Below, piece by piece: positions 52,000 to 61,073 of a DNA stretch of 64,000 nucleotides (its first letter is position 1; each line of letters opens with the position of its first letter). The DNA is from Pseudomonadota bacterium (GTDB lineage: Bacteria; Pseudomonadota; Alphaproteobacteria; Azospirillales; Azospirillaceae): positions 62,001 through 126,000 of the forward strand of contig JAFAFA010000052.1 in assembly GCA_023423695.1 (NCBI GenBank), given 5' to 3'. Both the position numbers and the translations under genes were made by a program. The notes beneath the pieces were generated by a model that was not told the DNA's origin, did not search any database, and saw only the letters and a program-made list of their open reading frames with translations.

Positions 52000-52212
52000 T
52001 CATTCGCGCCAGAACGGCTTCGACATCTCGCGCTCGGCATCCAGGCGGCTGAAGCCGATGTCCTGGAGCATACGGTCGTCCAGATAGCCCAGCTCGCGGC
52101 GGGTCACGACGCGCTGGCGCCACAGGCCCAGCAGGTTCGAGGCGACCTCGACGATATGGCCGAAGGTGGAGGTGGCGTGGCCGGTCTCGGCCGAATGCAG
52201 AAGGGTTGCCAT
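52000..52212 (-). CDS. DUF1127 (YjiS-like) small protein
   Basis: The 70-residue protein ends in the DUF1127 pattern LWRQRVVTRRELGYLDDRMLQDIGFSRLDAE over residues 30-60, which is Arg-rich and helical. DUF1127 proteins in alphaproteobacteria are linked to RNA and phosphate/carbon metabolism and stress responses. It is monocistronic with its own terminator. Confidence 0.93.
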   Translation of the reverse strand: MATLLHSAETGHATSTFGHIVEVASNLLGLWRQRVVTRRELGYLDDRMLQDIGFSRLDAEREMSKPFWRE

Positions 52213-52525
52213 GATGGAGATTCCTGAGATGTCTTGTTATGGAGGGTCCGCCGGTCGGCGATCACGTCCTCCTTGTGTGGAAATATAATTACGCTCCTTT
52301 GAGCCATGTTGCCACCCCCGGCGGCAACATGCCCGCTTTGCAGGCAGCGAAGAACTCGCCATACAATGTCACCGATCTGTGGCAAAAGCGTCATTGCGGA
52401 TACTTACGGTTTGGCAGACGGACAATAATGGACCCCCGCGCCTTCCTGGTCTGGACAAGGCTGCCCGACTTGGGTCATGTATTGTTTTACTTACGGATCA
52501 ATCGAGCGAACCTGCGGACAGTCCT
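52213..52525. promoter_or_regulatory. Divergent intergenic region before the DUF1127 and HAD genes
   Basis: About 310 bases carry the promoters of two divergent genes. The region includes a GTTGCC-ACCCCC-GGCAAC inverted repeat near 52309-52328, which could be an operator or hairpin. Composition is less GC-rich than the flanking genes. No further site can be named. Confidence 0.45.
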
Positions 52526-53239
52526 ATGACCGGTATCCACACCACCGGCGTGCAGACCTTCGACACCATCGGGTTCGATGGCGACGACACGCTGTGGCAC
52601 AACGAATCGCTCTTCTCGATGACGCAGGACCGCTTCCGCGCCCTGCTGGCCCATGCCGCCGACCCGACCGACCTCGACCGCCGCCTGCTGGAGGCGGAAC
52701 GCGCCAACCTCCGGGTCTACGGCTACGGGATCAAGGGCTTCGTCCTGTCGATGATCGAGACGGCGATCGCGGTCACCGACGGCAACGTCGCCGCCCGCGA
52801 CCTGCAGAGCCTGATCGACTTCGGCAAGGCGATGCTGGACCACCCGGTGGAACTGCTGCCCGGGGTGGCGGAGGTGGTGGAGGCGCTGGCGTCCCGCTAC
52901 CGGCTGGTCCTGATCACCAAGGGCGACCTGTTCGATCAGGAAAGCAAGATCGCCCGCTCCGGCCTGTCGGAGCTGTTCCATGCGGTGGAGATCGTCAGCG
53001 AGAAGGACCCAGCGACCTACCGGCGGGTCATGGACCGCCACGGCATCGACCCGGCGCGCTTCCTGATGGTCGGCAACTCGGTGCGGTCGGACATTCTGCC
53101 GGTGCTGGCGACCGGCGCCCATGCCGTTCATATCCCCTACGCCATCACCTGGGCCCATGAAGAGGCCGAGGTGCCCGACGACCATTATCGCCGCCTCGAC
53201 TCGGTCCACGACCTGCCGGCACTGTTGGCGGCCTGGTGA
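52526..53239 (+). CDS. HAD family hydrolase
   Basis: The 237-residue protein has HAD motif I in GFDGDDTLWHNES (Asp-x-Asp), motif II in LVLITKGD, a lysine in the VSEKDPATYRR region, and motif IV-like MVGNSVRSDILP. The cap is helical (C1 type), as in haloacid dehalogenase/phosphatase subfamily I. The likely activity is a small-molecule phosphatase. A cupin gene follows after 12 bp. Confidence 0.9.
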   Translation: MTGIHTTGVQTFDTIGFDGDDTLWHNESLFSMTQDRFRALLAHAADPTDLDRRLLEAERANLRVYGYGIKGFVLSMIETAIAVTDGNVAARDLQSLIDFGKAMLDHPVELLPGVAEVVEALASRYRLVLITKGDLFDQESKIARSGLSELFHAVEIVSEKDPATYRRVMDRHGIDPARFLMVGNSVRSDILPVLATGAHAVHIPYAITWAHEEAEVPDDHYRRLDSVHDLPALLAAW

Positions 53240-53251
53240 GGAGCCATATCG

Positions 53252-53602
53252 ATGACCTTGATTGCCCTGGCCGACCTGGACGGCATCACCCCCGAAACCG
53301 GCGGCCCGGCCGCAGACCGCGTCCTGTCCGGCGCACCGGTCTTCACGACTTGGAACGGTTACGAGTCGGCTGACGGCAAGCGGTTCGCCGGCATCTGGCG
53401 GTCCACTCCGGGTTCCTGGCGCATCGTTTATGACGAGTGGGAATATTGCGAGATCCTGGACGGCGAAAGCGTCGTCGCCCATGAAGACGGCCGCTCCTGG
53501 ACCCTGAAGGCCGGCGACCGTTTCGTCATCGAACCGGGCTTCCAAGGCAGCTGGACCGTGGTCGCGGCCACGACCAAGCGCTATGTGGTGGTCCTGCCCT
53601 GA
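53252..53602 (+). CDS. Cupin domain protein (DUF861-like)
   Basis: The 116-residue single-domain cupin has WRSTPGSWRIVYDEWEYCEILDGE over residues 50-73, EDGRSWTLKAGDRFVIEPGFQGSW and a VVLP end. It resembles the (S)-ureidoglycine aminohydrolase-like DUF861 cupins. No clear two-His metal site is visible. It is probably co-transcribed with the HAD gene. Confidence 0.88.
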   Translation: MTLIALADLDGITPETGGPAADRVLSGAPVFTTWNGYESADGKRFAGIWRSTPGSWRIVYDEWEYCEILDGESVVAHEDGRSWTLKAGDRFVIEPGFQGSWTVVAATTKRYVVVLP

Positions 53603-53611
53603 TTGGGCTGG

Positions 53612-53845
53612 TCATCCGGTGAGTTCGACCGAGTTCTGGGCTGCGCCATGGCTGATGATGGTGACGGCCTTGCGCCCGATCTCCACCGCCAGTACGCCCA
53701 GCACGAGAACGGAGGCGACCAGCATCAGGCGGGCGATGTCACGGGTGAGCGCGCGCTTGCGGGAATTGGTCCGCCGATGCTGGCGCAGCACCGTCCGCAT
53801 AGCGCCATCGGTCAGTCGACGTCCGAACCAGGCATTGGCGGCCAT
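53612..53845 (-). CDS. Small single-pass membrane protein, unknown
   Basis: The 77-residue protein has a basic N-terminal half (VLRQHRRTNSRKRALTRD) and one membrane helix (LMLVASVLVLGVLAVEI, about 40-56). It ends in a short polar tail. GGGGAGC precedes the ATG at 53845. No family is recognised. The positive-inside rule puts the N-terminus in the cytoplasm. Confidence 0.65.
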   Translation of the reverse strand: MAANAWFGRRLTDGAMRTVLRQHRRTNSRKRALTRDIARLMLVASVLVLGVLAVEIGRKAVTIISHGAAQNSVELTG

Positions 53846-53920
53846 GATGCGCTCCCCATCATCCCGATCAAACACAGAAGCATTTATATAAAATTTTATC
53901 TTGTTCGGCAAGAATGGAAT

Positions 53921-53941
53921 CCAGCGGCATCTCGCCGCTGG
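53921..53941 (-). terminator. Candidate terminator after tctA
   Basis: CCAGCGGC, a five-base loop and GCCGCTGG form a perfect 8-bp stem 24 bp past the tctA stop. On the minus strand it is followed by ATTCCATTCTT, an imperfect T tract. Confidence 0.55.
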
Positions 53942-53964
53942 ACCCGGATTGCGGTAAATCCTCT

Positions 53965-55467
53965 CTATTCCTTGAAGGCCACCTCGCGCTGGCGTCGGAA
54001 GGCCGGAAGCAGGATGAGAGCCAACAGGCCGGCAGCCACGGCCAACAGGCCGGCACTGATCGGGCGGGTGACGAAGACGGTCAGGTCGCCCTGGGACAGC
54101 AGCATGGCCCGGCTGAGGTTCTCCTCCAGCAGGGGGCCGAGGACAAAGCCGAGCAGCAGCGGCGCCGGTTCGCAATCCAGCTTCTTCAGCACATAGCCGA
54201 ACATGCCGAATCCGGCCATCAGCAGCACGTCGAAAACGTCGTTCTTCAGGCTGTAGGTGCCGATGCAGCAGAAGACCAGGATGGCCGGGAACAGATAGGC
54301 ATAGGGCACGCGCAGAAGCCGCACCCAAAGGCCGATCAGCGGCAGGTTCAGCACCACCAGCATGACGTTGCCGACCAGCATGCTGGCGATCATGCCCCAG
54401 AACAGGTCCGGCTGCTTGGTCATGATCTGCGGTCCCGGCGTGATGCCGTGAATCATCATGGCGCCGACCATCAGCGCCATCACCGCGTTCGACGGGATGC
54501 CGAGGCTCAGCATCGGAATGAAGCTGGCCTGGGCGCCGGCATTGTTTGCGGCCTCCGGTCCGGCGACGCCCTGGATGGCCCCCTTGCCGAAGGCGGAGGG
54601 ATCGCGGGCCACCTTCTTTTCCAGCGCGTAGGAGGAAAAAGCGCTGAGCGTCGCCCCGCCGCCCGGCAGGATTCCCAGCAAGGCGCCCAGCGCCGTGCCG
54701 CGCACCGCCGCCGGCCAGGCATCCTTGAAGTCCTGCAGCGACGGCCACAGCCGGTGGACCGGTGACGGGTCTATGCCGCGCCCTTCCGTCTCCTCCAGGT
54801 TGATGATGATGTCGGCAAGGCCGAACAGCCCCATCGCCAGCGGCACGAAGTCCAGCCCGTCATAAAGCTGCGGAATGTCGAAGGTGAAGCGCATCTGCCC
54901 GGAATTGACGTCGGTCCCGACCATCGACAGCAGCAGCCCGACCAGGATCATCGCCACCGCCTTCACCACCGACCCATGCGCCAGGGTCACCGCGCCGATC
55001 AGGCCTACCAGCATCAGCGCCACATATTCCGACGGACCGAAGGCCAGCGCCATCCCGGCCAGCGGCGGACCGGCCAGCGCGATGACCAGGGTGGTGACGC
55101 AGCCCGCGAACAGCGACGACAGCGCCGCAGTGGCCAGCGCGACACCGCCGCGGCCCTGGCGCGCCATGGCGTTGCCGTCCAGGCAGGTCATGACGGAGGA
55201 GGATTCGCCCGGCAGCTTCACCAGGATGGCCGTGGTCGATCCACCATACTGGGCGCCATAAAAGATGCCGGCCAGCATGATCAGCGCCCCCACCGGCGGC
55301 AGGTAGAAGGTGATCGGCAGCAGCAGGGCCACCGTCGCCGTCGGTCCCAGCCCGGGCAGCACGCCGATCAGCGTGCCGATCAAGGCGCCGAGGAAGCAAT
55401 AGACCAGATTCATCGGCTCGACCGACACACCCAGCCCGAGCCAGAGATTGGCCAGGATGTCCATCAT
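53965..55467 (-). CDS. tctA: Tripartite tricarboxylate transporter large permease TctA
   Basis: The 500-residue inner-membrane protein has about twelve helices. It carries the TctA motifs GTLIGVLPGLGPTATVALLLPITF (about 31-54), GIFYGAQYGGSTTAILVKLPGE and GILPGGGATLSAFSSYALEKK. It forms the carboxylate symporter with TctB, using the periplasmic binding protein TctC. The ATG at 55467 overlaps the tctB stop (ATGATGA). Confidence 0.95.
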   Translation of the reverse strand: MMDILANLWLGLGVSVEPMNLVYCFLGALIGTLIGVLPGLGPTATVALLLPITFYLPPVGALIMLAGIFYGAQYGGSTTAILVKLPGESSSVMTCLDGNAMARQGRGGVALATAALSSLFAGCVTTLVIALAGPPLAGMALAFGPSEYVALMLVGLIGAVTLAHGSVVKAVAMILVGLLLSMVGTDVNSGQMRFTFDIPQLYDGLDFVPLAMGLFGLADIIINLEETEGRGIDPSPVHRLWPSLQDFKDAWPAAVRGTALGALLGILPGGGATLSAFSSYALEKKVARDPSAFGKGAIQGVAGPEAANNAGAQASFIPMLSLGIPSNAVMALMVGAMMIHGITPGPQIMTKQPDLFWGMIASMLVGNVMLVVLNLPLIGLWVRLLRVPYAYLFPAILVFCCIGTYSLKNDVFDVLLMAGFGMFGYVLKKLDCEPAPLLLGFVLGPLLEENLSRAMLLSQGDLTVFVTRPISAGLLAVAAGLLALILLPAFRRQREVAFKE

Positions 55468-55940
55468 GGCCAGATCTGGAGCGGCAGGCCCAGTCCCCAG
55501 GAAAAGATGACGATGCAGCTGGAAGCCAGTGTGGCCCACAGGGCAGTGAAGGGGCCGGGGCGCAACGGCCGCCCGGCCAATCCGCCGATGCCGATCAGCG
55601 CCAGGATGGCGAGCACCAGACCCAGCCTGTCGAGCAGGGCCGCGAAGGCGATGACGGCGACGGTGATGGCGACCGACGGCCTCCACGCCCAGGCCCGCGT
55701 CGCCGGTCCTTCCGCCGTCAGTCCGCGCACAAGGGTCGCCAGCCCCGCCGCCAGCAGAAAGTAGCAGACGAGCCGCGGGAAGAACCCGGCCTGCATCATG
55801 GCCAGCGATCCCGCCTCCCAGCCGCGCGCCAGCCAGAGCCCGCCGAGAGCGAGGGCGCTGAGCAGCAGTCCAGCCGCGAGATCCTGGGGCGATCTCAGCC
55901 GGGATGCGGCCGACCGGGGCGATCTCAGGGTGTGTGTCAT
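55464..55940 (-). CDS. tctB: Tripartite tricarboxylate transporter small permease TctB
   Basis: The 158-residue protein has four hydrophobic helices and the weakly conserved TctB layout (DLAAGLLLSALALGGLWLARGW, AGFFPRLVCYFLLAAGLA). It is the small membrane subunit paired with TctA and precedes it with overlapping stop/start. Confidence 0.88.
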   Translation of the reverse strand: MTHTLRSPRSAASRLRSPQDLAAGLLLSALALGGLWLARGWEAGSLAMMQAGFFPRLVCYFLLAAGLATLVRGLTAEGPATRAWAWRPSVAITVAVIAFAALLDRLGLVLAILALIGIGGLAGRPLRPGPFTALWATLASSCIVIFSWGLGLPLQIWP

Positions 55941-56294
55941 TGGATGGATATGTCCGCTCTCTCAGCCATGCGACGGCGGAACGGCCGGGCGCCGCCTCCG
56001 CTTCATTGGGGAATGCGGCCCGCGCTCCTGGGGGCAAGGCGGAAAGCCGCCAATCCGGCCGCCAGCGCCATCCCTGCCGGTTGCATTATCTCCGGACTAT
56101 ACCTCACAGTCGAGAGCGTTCTTGCCGGTCTCTGCGGTCATAGAGAGAACTTCAGGAAGAAACTCAACGAATTTTTCATCGGATTTGCGACATATTACCC
56201 GTTATGGTACACACCGACTTTCTACATACACGTGCAATGAACGGGTGACTCCGGTTTGCCCGGGACCGGAGCCCGAAGGATCGGACGACAAACG
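55941..56294. promoter_or_regulatory. Divergent regulatory region between tctBA and tctC
   Basis: About 350 bases separate the permease operon from the binding-protein gene. The part at 56100-56240 is clearly AT-richer and should hold the tctC promoter. No adjacent TctDE two-component genes are present, and I can name no operator. Confidence 0.5.
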
Positions 56295-57302
56295 ATGACA
56301 GCAGCGACTATCCTCCTGCGCATGGCCGGCGGCCGTGCCGCGTCTTTCCTGGTTGCGGCGTTCGCGACCCTGATGCTGTGGCTTGCGGGCTTCCCCGCCG
56401 CGGTGCAGGCCGCCTATCCCGAGAAGCCGATCACCATGATCGTCGCCTATGGAGCCGGCGGTTCCACCGACGTCACTGCGCGGATGCTGGCCCCCTTCAT
56501 CGAGCGCTATCTGGGCGGGGCGCGCATCGTCATCGTGAACCGGCCGGGGGCCGGCGGCGAGATCGGTTTCGCCGCCCTCGCCGACGCCGCTCCGGACGGC
56601 TACACCATCGGCTTCATCAACACGCCCAACCTGATCACCATCCCGATCGAACGGCAGGCGCGCTATGGGCTGGACCGGCTGGACCCGCTGGTGAACATCG
56701 TCGACGATCCGGGCGTGATGACGGTGCGTGCCGACAGCCCGTTCCGGTCGGTCGCCGACGTGGTGGAATTCGCGAAGGGGAATCCGGGCGCGCTCACCGT
56801 CGGCTCCACCGGCATCGGCTCCGACGACCATCTCGCCATGCTGTTGTTGGAACGGCAGGCCGGGGTGAAGATGACCCATGTGCCGTTCGCCGGCAGCGCC
56901 GAGAATTACCGGGCGATGCTGGGATCCCACACCAGGATCTGCGACCAGAATCTGGGCGAGGGGCTGCGCGGGATTGCCGGTGGCGATCCCGTGCGCATGC
57001 TGGGGGTGATGAGCCGGGCGCGGTGGGACATGGCGCCGGACCTGCCGACCTTCCGCGAACAGGGCTATGCCATCGACATGGTCTCCATGCGCGGCATCGG
57101 CGCCCCGAAGGGTCTGCCGCCGGACATCCGCCGCACCCTGATCGAGGCCGTCACCAGGGCGGCGATGGACCCGGAATTCCAGGCCAAGGCACGCGAGACC
57201 TTCCAGCCGCTCCGCATCGTCGGCCCCGAGGCCTTCGCCGCCGAGCTGAAGCAGCTGGACGGCGAGTTCCGCGCCCTGTGGACCGAAATGCCCTGGAAGT
57301 GA
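56295..57302 (+). CDS. tctC: Tripartite tricarboxylate transporter substrate-binding protein (Bug family)
   Basis: The 335-residue periplasmic protein has a long signal peptide (about 1-39, ending AVQAAYPEKP). The mature part has ITMIVAYGAGGSTDVTARML, GGEIGFAALADAAPDGYTIG, HVPFAGSAENYRAML and the C-terminal GAPKGLPPDIRRTL, as in Bug/TctC proteins. The ligand is probably a carboxylate. The alternative start at 56256 would put 13 more residues before the signal. Confidence 0.92.
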   Translation: MTAATILLRMAGGRAASFLVAAFATLMLWLAGFPAAVQAAYPEKPITMIVAYGAGGSTDVTARMLAPFIERYLGGARIVIVNRPGAGGEIGFAALADAAPDGYTIGFINTPNLITIPIERQARYGLDRLDPLVNIVDDPGVMTVRADSPFRSVADVVEFAKGNPGALTVGSTGIGSDDHLAMLLLERQAGVKMTHVPFAGSAENYRAMLGSHTRICDQNLGEGLRGIAGGDPVRMLGVMSRARWDMAPDLPTFREQGYAIDMVSMRGIGAPKGLPPDIRRTLIEAVTRAAMDPEFQAKARETFQPLRIVGPEAFAAELKQLDGEFRALWTEMPWK

Positions 57303-57343
57303 TGCCTGGGAAAGAATGGCCGCTTGCGGAGCGATCCGTTCCG

Positions 57344-58084
57344 TCACAGTACCTTTCCGGTGGCGTAACGGATCGGGTCGGTCGTTCCGGCTTCCGAAAA
57401 GCCCTTCATCCGCAACAGGCAGCTGTCGCAGGCACCGCAGGACAGCCCCTCCGGCGTCGGATCGTAGCAGGAGTGGGTGAGGCTGTAGTCCACCCCAAGC
57501 TCCAACCCGCGACGGACGATCGCGGCCTTGTCCAGCGTCATCAGCGGTGCATGGATCTTGAACCGGCTCGCCCCCTCCACCCCGGCCTTGGTGGCGAGAT
57601 TGGCCAGGGTTTCGAAGGCCGCGATGTATTCGGGGCGGCAGTCGGGATAGCCGGAATAATCCAGTGCGTTGACGCCGATGAACAGGTCGGACGCCCCCAG
57701 CGTTTCCGCCCAGGCCAGCGCGAAGGACAGGAAGACGGTGTTGCGTGCCGGCACATAGGTGACGGGAATGCCCTGCCCCAGATCGGCTTCCAGCTCTGCG
57801 GCGCTGCCGTGCTTGGGCACGTCGATGCTGTCGGTGAGCGCGGAACCGCCGAACGCGCGCAGATCGATGTCGGCGATCACATGCCGCTCCACCCCCATCG
57901 CCGCGACCACGCGCCGTGCCGCCTCCAGCTCCACCGAATGGCGCTGTCCGTAACGGAAGCTCAGCGCGTTGGCGCGATAACCCTCCGCCTTGGCGATGGC
58001 GAGCACCGTCGTCGAATCGAGCCCGCCGCTGACCAGCACCACGGCGTCCTTGGGCGCATCCTTCGTCTTGTCCGGTCCCGCCAT
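57344..58084 (-). CDS. queC: 7-cyano-7-deazaguanine synthase
   Basis: QueC converts 7-carboxy-7-deazaguanine to preQ0 for queuosine synthesis. The 246-residue protein has the PP-loop VLVSGGLDSTT (about 17-27), SFRYGQRH, VPARNTVFLSFALAWAE and the zinc-binding cysteines in HSCYDPTPEGLSCGACDSC. AGGCAGGTG precedes the ATG at 58084. Other queuosine genes are not nearby. Confidence 0.95.
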   Translation of the reverse strand: MAGPDKTKDAPKDAVVLVSGGLDSTTVLAIAKAEGYRANALSFRYGQRHSVELEAARRVVAAMGVERHVIADIDLRAFGGSALTDSIDVPKHGSAAELEADLGQGIPVTYVPARNTVFLSFALAWAETLGASDLFIGVNALDYSGYPDCRPEYIAAFETLANLATKAGVEGASRFKIHAPLMTLDKAAIVRRGLELGVDYSLTHSCYDPTPEGLSCGACDSCLLRMKGFSEAGTTDPIRYATGKVL

Positions 58085-58184
58085 CGCACACCTGCCTTTG
58101 CAAAGCCGCCCGTCATCGCGGGCAAGGATGGCGACAGCTTTTGGCACATCCCGGCGCACCAGGCCAGAACGGGCGCCACGGCGA

Positions 58185-60086
58185 TCACATCATGATGGCC
58201 AGCATGTCCTCGACGGTCATGACGCGCGACGGCGGCAGGCGGACGGTTGCGGTGCAGCCCTGGGCGGGCGCGCTGTCCAGCGCCAGGGTGCCGCCATGCG
58301 CCTCCACCAGACGAAGGGCGAGCGGCAGGCCGAGGCCGATCCCCTCATACTGGCGGGTGGTGCTCTGTTCGATCTGAGCGAAGGGGGTCAGGGCGGTCAG
58401 GAAATCGTCTGCCCGCATGCCGATTCCGCGGTCGCGCACAGCCAGTTCCACCCATCCATCCGCGGCAGGCGCCATGGTCAGGGTGACGATGCCCTGGGGG
58501 TGGCTGAACTTGATGGCGTTGGACAGCAGGTTGCCTAGCGCCTGACGCAGGCGGCGCATGTCACCGCGCATCGGCGGCAGGTCGCCGTCGGCGGCCACCT
58601 CCACCGTCACGCCTTGGCGGGTGGCCTGGAACTCCAGGTCGGCGACCAGTTGGGCGGCGAGCGCCGACAGGTCGACCGGCTCCTCGGCCAGCGACAACCC
58701 GCCGGCCTCGACACGCGCCATGTCGAGGATATCGTCGATGATTGACAGCAACTGCTCGCCGGCCTGCCTGATGGCGACGACGCAATCGCGCTGTTGCCCC
58801 CGACCGCCCGCCGACGCCACGTCAGCCCGCGCCTCCAGCAATTGGGAGAAGCCGATCACCGCGTTCAACGGGGTGCGCAGTTCATGGTTCATGGTGGCGA
58901 TGAAGGTCGATTTGGCGCGGTCGGCTGCCTCAGCCGCCTCCTTGGCTGCCAGCAGTTCCGCTTCCGCCCGGCGCCGTTCGGTCACATCGCGCAGGATGGC
59001 GGTATAGATCCGGCGCCCCTCCACTTCGCTGGCACTGACCGACAGCTCCACCGGGAACCGGGTGCCATCGGTACGTTCCGCCTCGGCGGCGCGGTCGCGG
59101 GCGACCAGGGCCGTTGTCTGGCCCGGCACGAACTCCAGCCGGACGCCGCCCTCCTCCCGCAGATGGGCCAGCGGGATCAGCCGGTCGAGCGGACGCCACA
59201 GCAACTCCCCGGCCGGAACGCCGAACATCGCCTCCGCCGCGCGGTTGAAGCCGAGCAGGATGCCGGCTTCGTCCACGGTCAGGATGGCTTCGGCGACAGT
59301 GTCGAGGATCGCCTCGTTGCGCGCCTCCGACAGGCGCAAGGCGTTGGCGGTGTGCAGGTATTCGCTGACGTCGGTGATGGTGGCGATGGTGCCGCCGTCC
59401 TCCATCAGGATGCGCTGGCACAGCACCCGGCGGTCGATGCCCGCCCCCTCCGGATCGTGGAAGCGGAAATCGGTCGGCGGCGGCTCCCGGCCGGGCGCGT
59501 TTCGCCACTCCGCGGCAACCCGCGCCCGGTCGTCGGGGTGGACGGCGCCGAGCCAGCCGTCGCCGAGAAGCCGGTCGGGCTCCATCCCGGTGATGGCGGA
59601 AAGGCGGGCGTTGGCGAAGACCACCTGGCCGGCCGCGTCGGCCTGAAGAATGCCGACCGGCGCCGCTTCCGCCAGGGTGCGATAGCGCGCCTCGCTGGCG
59701 CGCAGCCGCTCCGACAGGGCGATGGCGTCGCTGACGTCGCGGAGGGCCAGGACCAGCCCACCGATTTCCGGATCGGTCAGTTCGTTGCGGGCGGTCACCT
59801 CCAACCAGCGCCAGCCGCCATCGGCATGGCGGAAGCGGAAGATCGAGCGGCCGCTGCTGCCGGCGGGGGCGGCGGCCCTGATCCGAAGCCGCTGCTGCGC
59901 CTCCTGCAGATCCTCCGGATGAATGTGCAGGTCCAGCGGGACGCCGGTGAGCACCTGGGGAGGGTGACCCAGCACCTCCGCCGCCGCTTGGCCGATCCGG
60001 ATAACGCGACCGTCCATCGACAGCACGGCAACCGTTCCGTCCGACACGCGGCACGGGGCGCCGACCGACCGTTCGCCTGCCTGCAA
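58185..60086 (-). CDS. Cytoplasmic triple-PAS sensor histidine kinase
   Basis: The 633-residue protein has no membrane segment. Three PAS domains (about 10-130, 135-250, 255-380) end in DVSDAIALSERL, DVSEYLHT and DVTERRRAEAEL. A kinase core follows, with H-box MNHELRTPLNA, N-box SNAIKFS, G1 RDRGIGM and G2 GIGLGLPLALRL. There is no receiver. The start is a TTG at 60086 with AGAGGTG just upstream. No response regulator gene is adjacent. Confidence 0.9.
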   Translation of the reverse strand: MQAGERSVGAPCRVSDGTVAVLSMDGRVIRIGQAAAEVLGHPPQVLTGVPLDLHIHPEDLQEAQQRLRIRAAAPAGSSGRSIFRFRHADGGWRWLEVTARNELTDPEIGGLVLALRDVSDAIALSERLRASEARYRTLAEAAPVGILQADAAGQVVFANARLSAITGMEPDRLLGDGWLGAVHPDDRARVAAEWRNAPGREPPPTDFRFHDPEGAGIDRRVLCQRILMEDGGTIATITDVSEYLHTANALRLSEARNEAILDTVAEAILTVDEAGILLGFNRAAEAMFGVPAGELLWRPLDRLIPLAHLREEGGVRLEFVPGQTTALVARDRAAEAERTDGTRFPVELSVSASEVEGRRIYTAILRDVTERRRAEAELLAAKEAAEAADRAKSTFIATMNHELRTPLNAVIGFSQLLEARADVASAGGRGQQRDCVVAIRQAGEQLLSIIDDILDMARVEAGGLSLAEEPVDLSALAAQLVADLEFQATRQGVTVEVAADGDLPPMRGDMRRLRQALGNLLSNAIKFSHPQGIVTLTMAPAADGWVELAVRDRGIGMRADDFLTALTPFAQIEQSTTRQYEGIGLGLPLALRLVEAHGGTLALDSAPAQGCTATVRLPPSRVMTVEDMLAIMM

Positions 60087-60247
60087 GATGGCACCTCTGA
60101 ACCGGCAATGATTGGTTGGGCCGGATTGCCGCCCTTCACGATCCGGGACGGCAATCCGGTCCTGCCGGTCAGAATAGGCAGTCGACCATTAACGGGTGAT
60201 GTCAGGAAAAGTCGGGTTCGACCCTGATGATTTCGCCGCTGAAACCG

Positions 60248-61063
60248 TCACCCACGCCGCAAGGACAGGAAAGAGGTCAGCGCGTCCAGCACGGCGTCCG
60301 GTGCTTCGGTCATCACCATATGCCCGGTCTGCGGCAAGACGACGACCTGCGAAGACTTCACGCGCGCAGCGAGTGCTCGCCCTGCTTTGGCCGGAGTCAT
60401 CTTGTCCAGCGCGCCCAGCAGGAACAGGGCGGGACAGGCGACCGATGCCGCGGCATCCGCCCCCTGCCCGTATTCGTTGCAGGCGGCGAGATCGACCCCC
60501 AGCACGCCCGGCCGGACCGACGCCATCAGCCGGCGTCCGCCTGGGATCAGCGCAAGACCCGGAGTCGGACAGCTGCCACCCTGGGCGCCGCCATGGCCGC
60601 GCGGCCCATGGCCCCAGCCGATCACCATCTCGATGGCGGAGGATTCGCCGGTATGGGCGGCGGCCAGCAGGTCCGGATGCACCGGCATGCGTTCCGCCAC
60701 GCCCAGCAGCGCCACGGCCTCCACCCGCGCTCCATGTCGCGCGGCGGCGTCCAGCGCCACCAGCGCACCCATGGAATGGCCGATCAGCGCTGCCTTCTCC
60801 AGCCCGGCGGCATCCAGCAGGGCAATCACCCAGTCGGCGATGGCGGCGATGCTGCCCAGCGGTTCACCGCCGGACCGGCCATGGCCCGGCACGTCCACCG
60901 CCAGCACCGAGCGGCCATGGTGGGCGAGATAACGGCTCTGCAGGCTCCACACGCTGTGGTCCATGCCGGCGCCGTGGATCAGCACGACGGCGGGGCGCGC
61001 AGGATCGATGTCCCGGCCACCGGTGTGGACGAAGACGGGGGTTCCGTTGACGGTCAGCTGCAT
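60248..61063 (-). CDS. Alpha/beta fold hydrolase
   Basis: The 271-residue protein has VLIHGAGMDHSVW (oxyanion), VLAVDVPGHGRSGG, the nucleophile elbow LIGHSMGALVALD with Ser97, and LGALDKMTPAKAGR and LPQTGHMVMTEAPD for the acid and His240 region. This is a complete Ser-Asp-His triad. The substrate is unknown. It lies 10 bp after metY on the same strand and is probably co-transcribed, so it might process an acylated metabolite in that pathway (inference). Confidence 0.88.
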   Translation of the reverse strand: MQLTVNGTPVFVHTGGRDIDPARPAVVLIHGAGMDHSVWSLQSRYLAHHGRSVLAVDVPGHGRSGGEPLGSIAAIADWVIALLDAAGLEKAALIGHSMGALVALDAAARHGARVEAVALLGVAERMPVHPDLLAAAHTGESSAIEMVIGWGHGPRGHGGAQGGSCPTPGLALIPGGRRLMASVRPGVLGVDLAACNEYGQGADAAASVACPALFLLGALDKMTPAKAGRALAARVKSSQVVVLPQTGHMVMTEAPDAVLDALTSFLSLRRG

Positions 61064-61073
61064 GGCGCGGCCC

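Noticed and set aside
58130..58160. TGGCAC near the queC start as a sigma-54 element
   Set aside because: No TTGC at the required distance.
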